NCBI GenBank assembly: GCA_013003325.1
Contig: JABDJU010000101.1
Location: 1-14,926 of the forward strand
Reading direction: 5' to 3'
DNA length: 14,926 bases
Source: Acidimicrobiales bacterium
Lineage (GTDB): Bacteria > Actinomycetota > Acidimicrobiia > Acidimicrobiales > SZUA-35
Shown: positions 7,296-14,302 of the stretch, in pieces
How positions within the stretch are numbered: position 1 is the first letter of the stretch
Layout of the letters: each line of letters opens with the position of its first letter
Translations under genes and position numbers: made by a program
The notes under the pieces: model-generated
What the model saw: the letters and a program-made list of their open reading frames with translations, nothing else
Databases searched by the model: none
What the model was told of the DNA's origin: nothing

Positions 7296-7317
7296 CGGGC
7301 ACCCATCGAGCCCGTGC
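7296..7317. promoter_or_regulatory. Inverted repeat with 9-base spacer in the hrcA/photolyase gap
   Basis: CGGGC (7296-7300), nine bases, GCCCG (7310-7314) make an inverted repeat about 30-50 bases upstream of the hrcA start. A second overlapping pairing, GCAC-N11-GTGC, spans 7299-7317. The 9-base spacer equals that of CIRCE, but the arms do not match TTAGCACTC/GAGTGCTAA. It may be a diverged operator for the divergent pair or chance in GC-rich DNA. Confidence 0.25.
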
Positions 7318-7329
7318 TTCACTTGGACT

Positions 7330-8685
7330 GTGGACGAACCCGTGATCTTTTGGTTCCGCCGAGATCTCCGCATCGAAGCCAACGACGCTCTCGCCGAGGC
7401 GGCAAAACGAGGACCGGTGCTCGGAGTATTCGTGCTGGACGATGAGCTGTGGACCCCATCGGGCCCCAACCGTCAGTGGTTCCTGGCCGGATCTCTGGTC
7501 GACCTCGACCGGCAGATCGACGGCGGGCTCATCGTCATGCGAGGCGAGCCCGACCGGGTGTTGCACGAACTGGCCGACCGGGTCGGCGCTCGTCATGTGT
7601 ACGCCACCGACGACTTCGGACCCTATGGCCGCAAGCGCGACACAACGGTGGGCGAATCGCTGGCAACCAAGGGCATCTCCACCCACTTCCGCTCGTCGAA
7701 CTACGTGATCCCGCCCGGCACTCTGTTCAGTAAGTCGGGCACCCCGTACAAGGTGTTCACGCCGTTCTACAAGCTCTGGATCACCCAGGTTCCCGGGGCG
7801 AGCCCGACCGACCCCGACGTCCATTGGTTCGAACACGGCAACAAGCTGGGTGACGGAATCCCGGCTCCCCCCGAACCCACCGCTTCATCCCTGCCTGCCC
7901 CGGGCGAAGCGGCTGCCTGGGACCGATTCGATCGGTTTCGATCCGAGATCGTGAAGGGCTACAACCAGAGCCGGGATCTGCCCGCCGTCGATGGCACCTC
8001 CCGTCTGTCGCCCTACCTCAAGTGGGGCACCGTCCACCCCCGCCAGGTCATGGACCGGCTCGGCGACCATCCCGGCGAGCAGGGTTGGATACGGCAGCTG
8101 TGCTGGCGCGACTTCTACGCCGAGGTTCTCTTCAACCGCCCCGACTCGGCCCGCTGGCCCTACAACCCCGGTGCGGCAGTGGAAACCGACACCGATGGCG
8201 ACGCAGCAGCCCGTTTCGAACAGTGGTGCGAGGGGCAAACCGGATTCCCGATCGTGGACGCCGGTATGCGACAACTGGCGCACAAGGGGTGGATGCACAA
8301 TCGACTGCGGATGATCACCGCGTCGTTCCTGGTGAAAGATCTCCATCTGCCATGGCAGTGGGGTGCACGGTTCTTCATGCACCACCTCGTCGATGGCGAT
8401 CTGGCCAGCAACAACCATGGCTGGCAGTGGGTGGCCGGCACCGGCACCGATGCGTCGCCGTTCTACCGGGTCTTCAACCCGACGACCCAGAGCACCAAGT
8501 TCGACCCCGACGGCGAGTACATCCGCCGCTGGGTGCCCGAGCTTTCCCAACTCGGCCCCAAAGTGATTCACGACCCGGCTTCAGATCCCAATGGCGCACC
8601 GGCCTCGTATCCGGCGCCGATGGTCGACCACCGCGACGAGCGGCTCGAAGCCCTGGCTCGCTATGCGGCGCGCAAGAACGACTGA
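7330..8685 (+). CDS. phr: Class I deoxyribodipyrimidine photolyase (cryptochrome/photolyase family)
   Basis: This FAD enzyme uses blue light to split UV-induced cyclobutane pyrimidine dimers in DNA. The 451-residue protein is slightly shorter than E. coli PhrB. The N-terminal antenna Rossmann domain covers about 4-130 (IFWFRRDLRIEAN, 6-18). The helical FAD domain spans about 195-445 and contains GTSRLSPYLKWG (222-233), WRDFYAEVLF (259-268), TGFPIVDAGMRQL (304-316), WMHNRLRMITASFLVKDLHL (321-340), DGDLASNNHGWQW (355-367) and FNPTTQ (382-387). By comparison with E. coli as I recall it, the electron-transfer tryptophans are W276, W342 and W365. The start is GTG 7330, with no clear ribosome binding site. 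It diverges from hrcA and converges on rpsT. The antenna cofactor cannot be decided by eye. A cryptochrome role is possible, but the conserved residues favour repair. Confidence 0.94.
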   Translation: MDEPVIFWFRRDLRIEANDALAEAAKRGPVLGVFVLDDELWTPSGPNRQWFLAGSLVDLDRQIDGGLIVMRGEPDRVLHELADRVGARHVYATDDFGPYGRKRDTTVGESLATKGISTHFRSSNYVIPPGTLFSKSGTPYKVFTPFYKLWITQVPGASPTDPDVHWFEHGNKLGDGIPAPPEPTASSLPAPGEAAAWDRFDRFRSEIVKGYNQSRDLPAVDGTSRLSPYLKWGTVHPRQVMDRLGDHPGEQGWIRQLCWRDFYAEVLFNRPDSARWPYNPGAAVETDTDGDAAARFEQWCEGQTGFPIVDAGMRQLAHKGWMHNRLRMITASFLVKDLHLPWQWGARFFMHHLVDGDLASNNHGWQWVAGTGTDASPFYRVFNPTTQSTKFDPDGEYIRRWVPELSQLGPKVIHDPASDPNGAPASYPAPMVDHRDERLEALARYAARKND

Positions 8686-8700
8686 ACAACAAAAACGACG

Positions 8701-8726
8701 AAAGCCGCACCGATCGGTGCGGCTTT
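8701..8726. terminator. Bidirectional terminator between photolyase and rpsT
   Basis: A perfect 26-base palindrome: arms AAAGCCGCACC (8701-8711) and GGTGCGGCTTT (8716-8726) around GATC. It stands 15 bases after the photolyase stop and ends transcripts arriving from both sides. On the minus strand it is followed within a few bases by a TTTTT run (8695-8691), giving a good intrinsic terminator for rpsT. On the plus strand only the arm's own TTT follows, so termination there is probably weaker. Confidence 0.88.
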
Positions 8727-8742
8727 GATGGCTTGAGGCTGG

Positions 8743-8763
8743 GCTGCGACCGATGGTCGCAGC
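8743..8763. terminator. Second hairpin just after rpsT
   Basis: GCTGCGACC (8743-8751), loop GAT, GGTCGCAGC (8755-8763) form a perfect 9-bp stem four bases beyond the rpsT stop. It lies in tandem with the palindrome at 8701-8726. It has no T-run, so it may protect the rpsT mRNA 3' end or back up termination. Confidence 0.6.
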
Positions 8764-8767
8764 AGGG

Positions 8768-9028
8768 TCAGCCGGCTTCGGAGCTGCGAACCCGCGCCAT
8801 CAGGCGGCTCTTGCGACGGGCGGCGGTGTTCTTGTGCAGCACACCCTTTTGGGCGGCCATGTCGATCCGCTTGATCGCCAGGCGCAGCTTCTCTTCCTGC
8901 TCATCGGTGCCGGCGGCGGCCTCGGCAGCTTTCTCGCGGGTCTTCAGCTCGGCGCGGACCGCCCGGTTGCGCAGGCGACGCTTTTCGTTCTGCCGGTTGC
9001 GCTTGATTTGAGACTTGATGTTTGCCAC
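8768..9028 (-). CDS. rpsT: 30S ribosomal protein S20
   Basis: This is an 86-residue, strongly basic, helical protein that binds 16S rRNA early in 30S assembly. The N-terminus MANIKSQIKRNRQNEKRRLR (1-20) and the C-terminal KGVLHKNTAARRKSRLMARV (61-80) are the family's diagnostic segments, and length is normal. The start is GTG 9028, with AGGA nine bases upstream. It diverges from lepA, as in many actinobacteria, with 122 bases between the two starts. Two tandem hairpins follow its stop. No special autoregulatory leader structure could be recognised by eye. Confidence 0.97.
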   Translation of the reverse strand: MANIKSQIKRNRQNEKRRLRNRAVRAELKTREKAAEAAAGTDEQEEKLRLAIKRIDMAAQKGVLHKNTAARRKSRLMARVRSSEAG

Positions 9029-9150
9029 TGGGTTGAATCCTGTTGCACGTTGGATGGACCGCCTGAGGATATCGGCGTTCGCCTTGATCTCCCCACCGTG
9101 CCAGTACCGTATGGGGCCAGTTCTTTCAGGAAACGGTTCGCTCCCCCGAA
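9029..9150. promoter_or_regulatory. Divergent rpsT/lepA promoter region
   Basis: This gap must drive both genes. Facing lepA, TTGATC (9084-9089) lies 15 bases before TACCGT (9105-9110), a TANNNT box with short spacing. Facing rpsT, the overlapping minus-strand TACGGT (9111-9106) is the best -10 box but its -35 is poor. No ribosome binding site stands before lepA ATG 9151. The promoter assignments are weak. Confidence 0.35.
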
Positions 9151-10938
9151 ATGTCCGATCAATCCAAAATTCGAAACCTTTCGATCATCGCCCACATCGA
9201 TCACGGGAAATCCACCCTGGCCGACCGGATGCTCGAACTGTGCGGTGCGGTCGAGGCCCGTGATATGCGAGCCCAGTACCTCGATTCGATGGACATCGAG
9301 CGGGAACGGGGCATCACAATCAAGCTCCAGAGCGTGCGGCTCAAGTGGAACGATCACGTGATCAACCTGATCGACACGCCGGGCCACGTCGACTTTGGTT
9401 ACGAGGTGAGCCGTTCCCTGGCGGCGTGCGAAGGTGTGGTACTCGTTGTTGATGCCGCCCAGGGCATCGAAGCCCAAACCCTGGCCAACACATACTTGGC
9501 TCTCGAAAACGACCTCGAGATCGTGGCCGTGCTCAACAAGATCGATCTGCCCGCCGCCGATCCCGACCGCTACGCCATGGAGATCGAGAACATCCTCGGC
9601 ATCCCGGCCGAGGACATCATCAAGATCTCGGCCAAGACCGGCGACAACGTCGAGGCCGTGCTCGATGCCATCGTTGAGCAAATCCCGGCCCCGGCAGGCG
9701 ACCGCGACGGCGAGCTCCAAGGCCTGATTTTCGACAGCCATTTCGACAGCTATCGAGGCGTGGTGTCGAGCGTCCGGGTGATGAACGGCACCATGAAGTC
9801 TCGGGAGAAGCTTCTGTTCATGCAGGCCGGCGCCACCCACGAGGCCGACGAGATCGGGGTTCGGACCCCGACCAACCACCCGGTCGATCAACTGGCAGCC
9901 GGCGAGGTGGGCTATCTGATCGCCGGCATCAAAGACGTGCGAGAAGCACGCTCGGGTGAGACCGTCACGTCGTTCGTCAACCCCGCCCCGGAACCACTCG
10001 ACGGATATCGCGAACCGCAGGCGATGGTGTTCTGCGGCCTCTACCCCATCGAGGGTGACGACTACGAACCGTTCCGGGACGCCCTCGACAAGCTCCGGCT
10101 CGACGACGGTAGCTTCACCTTCGAACCGGAAACCTCCACCGCGTTGGGGTTCGGATTCCGGTGCGGATTCCTCGGCCTGCTGCACATGGAGATCGTGCGG
10201 GAACGCCTCGAACGAGAGTTCGACCTCAACCTGATCGCCACGATCCCCAGCGTCGAGTACCGGATCGAGATGACCAACGGCGACGAGCGGGTAGTCGACA
10301 ACCCATCGGCTCTGCCCGACCAGGTCGAATGGAACGCCATCTATGAGCCGTACCTGAAGGCCTCGATGATCGCCCCCAGCGACTACACCGGCACGCTGAT
10401 GGAGCTGTGCCAAACCCGTCGCGGCCAGATGGACGCGATGAACTATCTGTCCCCGGAACGGGTCGAGCTGGTGTACCGGCTGCCGTTGGCGGAGGTCGTG
10501 GTCGACTTCTTCGACCAGCTCAAGAGCCGCACGGCCGGTTATGCCTCACTCGACTACGAACCGGTGGGCTATGAGAAGGGCGATCTGGTTCGGGTCGACA
10601 TCCTGTTCAACGGCGAGCGGGTCGATGCGTTCAGCACCATCGTCCATCGCGACAACGCCTACGAATACGGCCGCAAGACGGCCGAAAAGCTCAAAGAGAT
10701 CATCCCCCGGCAACAGTTCGAGGTGCCCATCCAAGCTGCCATCGGGGGCAAGATCATCGCCCGAGAGACCGTGCGAGCGTTCCGCAAAGACGTCACCGCC
10801 AAGCTCTACGGGGGCGACGTCACCCGTAAGAACAAGCTCCTGAAGAAGCAGAAGGAGGGCAAGAAGAAGATGAAGAACATCGGGACGGTTCAGATCCCGC
10901 CCGACACCTTCATCCGCGCTCTCCGCCTCGACGACTAG
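9151..10938 (+). CDS. lepA: Elongation factor 4 (LepA), ribosomal GTPase
   Basis: LepA/EF4 is a translational GTPase that binds ribosomes and aids initiation or assembly, with back-translocation shown in vitro. The 595-residue protein matches the family's ~600. The GTPase motifs are all intact: G1 AHIDHGKS (14-21), G2 RGIT (53-56), G3 DTPGH (75-79), G4 NKID (129-132) and G5 SAK (160-162). EF-G-like domains II, III and V follow, with GFGFRCGFLGLLHMEI at 333-348. The LepA-specific C-terminal domain ends in the lysine-rich KNKLLKKQKEGKKKMK (about 567-582). The start is ATG 9151; the protein matches the family from the first residues, although no ribosome binding site is visible. It diverges from rpsT. 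The usual actinobacterial downstream partner hemW is absent: a tricorn protease gene follows instead. Confidence 0.98.
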   Translation: MSDQSKIRNLSIIAHIDHGKSTLADRMLELCGAVEARDMRAQYLDSMDIERERGITIKLQSVRLKWNDHVINLIDTPGHVDFGYEVSRSLAACEGVVLVVDAAQGIEAQTLANTYLALENDLEIVAVLNKIDLPAADPDRYAMEIENILGIPAEDIIKISAKTGDNVEAVLDAIVEQIPAPAGDRDGELQGLIFDSHFDSYRGVVSSVRVMNGTMKSREKLLFMQAGATHEADEIGVRTPTNHPVDQLAAGEVGYLIAGIKDVREARSGETVTSFVNPAPEPLDGYREPQAMVFCGLYPIEGDDYEPFRDALDKLRLDDGSFTFEPETSTALGFGFRCGFLGLLHMEIVRERLEREFDLNLIATIPSVEYRIEMTNGDERVVDNPSALPDQVEWNAIYEPYLKASMIAPSDYTGTLMELCQTRRGQMDAMNYLSPERVELVYRLPLAEVVVDFFDQLKSRTAGYASLDYEPVGYEKGDLVRVDILFNGERVDAFSTIVHRDNAYEYGRKTAEKLKEIIPRQQFEVPIQAAIGGKIIARETVRAFRKDVTAKLYGGDVTRKNKLLKKQKEGKKKMKNIGTVQIPPDTFIRALRLDD

Positions 10939-10969
10939 GGCGACAGCTCGTCAGGCACCGTTCGGTTCG

Positions 10970-10982
10970 GGCGTGCGACGCC
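10970..10982. terminator. Short hairpin after lepA
   Basis: GGCGT (10970-10974), GCG, ACGCC (10978-10982) form a 5-bp GC-rich stem 32 bases after the lepA stop, with no T-run. It is the only hairpin seen in this gap and is a weak terminator candidate at most. Confidence 0.3.
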
Positions 10983-11019
10983 ATTCGAGGACGGCGAGAA
11001 TGAAGCGCCGCTGCGTGCT

Positions 11020-11039
11020 CGATCATCGATCGGTAGTGT
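11020..11039 (+). promoter_or_regulatory. Candidate leaderless promoter of the tricorn gene
   Basis: TAGTGT (11034-11039) is a TANNNT -10 box that ends six bases before GTG 11046. Transcription would therefore begin at or next to the start codon, and no ribosome binding site is present. Leaderless mRNAs with this layout are common in actinobacteria. There is no good -35. Just upstream, CGATC (11020-11024), ATC, GATCG (11028-11032) form a perfect inverted repeat that could be an operator or chance. Confidence 0.4.
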
Positions 11040-11045
11040 GGCGCT

Positions 11046-14000
11046 GTGCCCTACCTCCGTTATCCCCACTTGCACGGCGACCAGGCGACATTCGTCGGAG
11101 CCGACGACATCTGGCTTGGCTCAATCGAAGGTGGACGGGCCACGAGGCTGTCCAACCACAGCGCCCCGGCTCGGTCCCCACGGTTCTCACCCGACGGCTC
11201 CCATGTTGCCTACGTGACCAGCGCCGACGGCGCCCCGGAGGTGTGGGTGGCCGATCTGGCCAGCGGTGACAACCGTCGACTCACCTGGTGGGGTGCGTCG
11301 ACGACAAGCGTGCTCGGCTGGACCGCCGACGGCCAGGTCTTGGCTGCTTCGAACGCCGGCCAACACGACCCTCGTCATCTGCTGGTTCGATCCCTCGACC
11401 TAGACGGAAGCGAAGTGACTCTCGATTGGGGCTCGGCATCCGGGGTTGCAGTACGGGACGACGGAACGCTGGCCCTGGTCACGGTGCCGAGCCGACCACC
11501 GGCGTGGTGGAAGCGGTATCGCGGCGGAACCGCTCAACAGCTCTGGCTGCGAGATGATGGGAGCGAGTGGCGCCGCCTGTTGTCGGCCGATACCGCCTCC
11601 ATCGTCGATCCCATGTGGGTCGCAGGGTCGCTTCTGTTCGTGTCTGACCGAGCGGCGAGGCTCCCAGACCGAGCTGAGGAGCAGGCCAATCTCTGGGTCA
11701 TTGACGACGTGTTTGACGAGGAGGCCGAGCCGCGCCAGCTCACCCAACACAAAGCGGATCGTGGCTATGTGCGCGACGCCAGCACCGATGGCCAACGCGT
11801 TATCTGGCACAGCCGTGGACGCCTCTGGCTGATGCGGTCGCTCGACGACGATCCCGTCCGCCTGGATCTCACTCTCCCTGGGGCTACACCGCAGCCGTTC
11901 TTGGCGAAGCCAACCGAGAATCTCGACCGGATCGTGCCCGATGAAACCGGTGACGCAAGTCTCGTCGGCTGGCGTGGCGGTGCCTACTGGCTAACGCACA
12001 GGGAAGGCCCGGCCCGAGCGCTCTCGGTCGCCGATGGCGAGCGGGTACGCGAGCCTCAGCTTCTCGGCGCCGATAACGCGATCGTGGTCTCCGACCGGCA
12101 CGGCGACGACGAGCTGGTCGTACTCGGCATCCGCGATGGCGCAGAACCCCGCCACTTGGCAACCGGCCAACTTGGCAGAGTACTGCATCTCACCGCCTCG
12201 GCCGATGGGACCCAAGTGGCCACTATCTCCCACGACGGAATGATTCGCACCGTCAGAATCTCCGACGGTGAGGTGCTCGAGGTCGGACAGTCACACGACG
12301 GGGAGGCAATGAACCCAACGTTCTCGCCCGACGGCCGCTATCTGCTGTGGTCTCAGCCGACCGCCCCCGAAGAAGGGCCCCATCAGCTGATGATCGCCGA
12401 ACTTGAAAACGGTGGCGTCGGCCTCCCGCTTACCTCGGGAGCCGTCCATGATCACAGTCCGGGATTCACCGACGACGGCAAGCATGTCGTTTTCCTCTCG
12501 AATCGAACCTTCGACCCCAGCTACGACAGCCATGAATTCGCCCTCTCATTCAGCGGTGCGACCCGACCGTGGCTGATACCGCTGAGCGCGACCGAGCCAC
12601 CCCCATTCGGACCCAGCGCCGAGGGTTGGCCCATCAGCGGCTCGGGTGCCGAGCCAGACAACAATGCCGCCGGGTCGGCCGACGGCACCACGAAGTCGCG
12701 GCCGGTCAGCCCTGATGCCGATATCGATGGTGCCGAGGACAGAATCATCGCCTTTCCCGTGCCCTCGGCTGACTATCGCGACCTTCGGGCCGCGGCCGGG
12801 GGTGTGATGTGGGTGAAACAAGCCGGCGAGGTCGGGGTGCTCGGAAGTCGACGCGCGTTCGTCGCCGGTGATCCGATGGCCGACCACCTGGAGTACTGGT
12901 CCTTCGCCCAGCGCCGCGTCGTCACGGTGGCCGACACGGTCGAACGCTACGCAGTGTCCGGCGACGGCCGCCGGGCGGTGGTGTGGGCCAAGGACGAGAT
13001 GAAAGTCCTTCCCGCAACTCGCGCCGCCGACCGCGAGGACAAGGAGGTCGTGACCGTTGACCTGTCCCGGCTTCGCCGCCGCATCGACCCTCGAGCCGAA
13101 TGGCGGCAGATGTTTGAGGAGACGGCCAGGATCATGACGGACCACTTCTGGCGTGAGGACATGGACGGTGTCGACTGGACCGGGGCCAGTGCGCGCTGGT
13201 CAACCGTTGTTGAACGTCTGGGCAGCCACGATGATCTGGTAGACGTTTTGATGGAACTGCACGGTGAGCTCAACACGTCACACGCCTACGTGATTCCTGA
13301 CCAAGCTCGTGTTGAGTCGGCCACCAAGGACAGAGGCCTCGGACTTCTCGGTGCCGATCTGGTGCGGACCGAGGGCGGGTGGCAGATCGAGCGGATACTG
13401 CCCAGCCAGTCGACGGACCCTGACGCGCGATCGCCGCTGCGGGCAGCGGGTGTGGATGCACAACCTGGTGATCTCATCATTGCCGTCGACGGGCGGGCCG
13501 TTGATCGGGAACTTGGCCCGGCACGCCTGCTCGTCGGTGCCGCGGATCGACCGGTCGAGCTCACCCTCCGACGCGGCGATGACGACCGTCGGGTGGTGGT
13601 ACTGCCGTTGGCCAGCGAAGAAGCACTCCGCTACCAGGCGTGGGTCTCGAGTCGGCACGACTACGTCCGCGAACGGTCCGCCGGACGGCTCGGGTATGTC
13701 CATATTCCCGACATGATGAGCAAAGGGTGGGCGCAGCTACATCGTGACCTGGCCCGCGCCGTCAGGGCCGAGGGTTTGATCGTCGATGTCCGCTACAACC
13801 GCGGTGGCCATACGAGTGAACTCGTCATCGATCGGATTGCCCGGCGGGTTCTGGCGTGGGCATACGGGCGCCATTATCGAACCTGGGCCACCTACCCCAA
13901 CAACGCTCGCCGCGGACCGGTAGTTCTTGTGGCGAATCGCTTCTCCGGGTCCGACGGCGACATCGTCAACGCAGCGGCCCAGGCAATGAGACTTGGACCG

Positions 14001-14288
14001 GTGATCGGCGAGCGGACGTGGGGTGGTGTCATCGGCATCGACATGCGCTACGCCCTCGTCGACGGAACGGTGGTGACTCAGCCCCGCTATGCAATGTGGT
14101 TCGAGGGAAAAGGATGGGGTGTGGAGAATCACGGGGTTGATCCCGACATCGAAGTCATCAACGCCCCAGACCACGTGCTCGACGACCGAGATCGCCAACT
14201 CGATCGAGCGATCGCCGAGTTGTTCGCTCGCCTCGAAGCAGAACCCGCCGCCCAGCCACCCCCGATTCCCGACCCCAAGGTGCGCTGA
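11046..14288 (+). CDS. Tricorn protease (serine peptidase family S41)
   Basis: Tricorn is a large cytoplasmic serine protease that cuts oligopeptides, such as those released by the proteasome, into smaller pieces. This 1080-residue protein is full length. Two beta-propellers built from WD40/TolB-like blades fill about 1-680 (for example FSPDGSHVAYV and FSPDGRYLLW), with a Pro/Gly/Ser-rich linker at about 514-563. A helical C1 domain (685-762), a PDZ domain (about 764-855, PGDLIIAVDGRAV) and the catalytic C2 domain (from about 880) follow. The Thermoplasma catalytic tetrad S745, H746, S965, E1023 corresponds to S745, H746 (NTSHAY), S969 (FSGSDGD) and E1027 (GVENHG). No signal peptide is seen. 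The start is GTG 11046, probably leaderless. The specificity residue D936 of Thermoplasma appears to align with Y940. mftF follows after 14 bases on the same strand. Confidence 0.95.
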   Translation: MPYLRYPHLHGDQATFVGADDIWLGSIEGGRATRLSNHSAPARSPRFSPDGSHVAYVTSADGAPEVWVADLASGDNRRLTWWGASTTSVLGWTADGQVLAASNAGQHDPRHLLVRSLDLDGSEVTLDWGSASGVAVRDDGTLALVTVPSRPPAWWKRYRGGTAQQLWLRDDGSEWRRLLSADTASIVDPMWVAGSLLFVSDRAARLPDRAEEQANLWVIDDVFDEEAEPRQLTQHKADRGYVRDASTDGQRVIWHSRGRLWLMRSLDDDPVRLDLTLPGATPQPFLAKPTENLDRIVPDETGDASLVGWRGGAYWLTHREGPARALSVADGERVREPQLLGADNAIVVSDRHGDDELVVLGIRDGAEPRHLATGQLGRVLHLTASADGTQVATISHDGMIRTVRISDGEVLEVGQSHDGEAMNPTFSPDGRYLLWSQPTAPEEGPHQLMIAELENGGVGLPLTSGAVHDHSPGFTDDGKHVVFLSNRTFDPSYDSHEFALSFSGATRPWLIPLSATEPPPFGPSAEGWPISGSGAEPDNNAAGSADGTTKSRPVSPDADIDGAEDRIIAFPVPSADYRDLRAAAGGVMWVKQAGEVGVLGSRRAFVAGDPMADHLEYWSFAQRRVVTVADTVERYAVSGDGRRAVVWAKDEMKVLPATRAADREDKEVVTVDLSRLRRRIDPRAEWRQMFEETARIMTDHFWREDMDGVDWTGASARWSTVVERLGSHDDLVDVLMELHGELNTSHAYVIPDQARVESATKDRGLGLLGADLVRTEGGWQIERILPSQSTDPDARSPLRAAGVDAQPGDLIIAVDGRAVDRELGPARLLVGAADRPVELTLRRGDDDRRVVVLPLASEEALRYQAWVSSRHDYVRERSAGRLGYVHIPDMMSKGWAQLHRDLARAVRAEGLIVDVRYNRGGHTSELVIDRIARRVLAWAYGRHYRTWATYPNNARRGPVVLVANRFSGSDGDIVNAAAQAMRLGPVIGERTWGGVIGIDMRYALVDGTVVTQPRYAMWFEGKGWGVENHGVDPDIEVINAPDHVLDDRDRQLDRAIAELFARLEAEPAAQPPPIPDPKVR

Positions 14289-14302
14289 CCGTCGCCCATC
14301 TG

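Noticed and set aside
7885..8571. Minus-strand open frame of 228 codons opposite the photolyase gene
   Set aside because: It is the reverse reading of a conserved photolyase FAD domain, without a ribosome binding site or recognisable product.
8944..10413. Minus-strand open frame of 489 codons across lepA
   Set aside because: It lies opposite an unmistakable lepA and its translation (rich in His, Val, Gly and Asp) resembles no family. It is the usual antisense shadow in GC-rich DNA.
12585..12734. Pro/Gly/Ser-rich insert in the tricorn protein as a novel domain
   Set aside because: Bacterial tricorns, as I recall them, carry a variable linker here with similar flanking motifs (PPPFGP before, DIDGAEDRI after), so it is ordinary.
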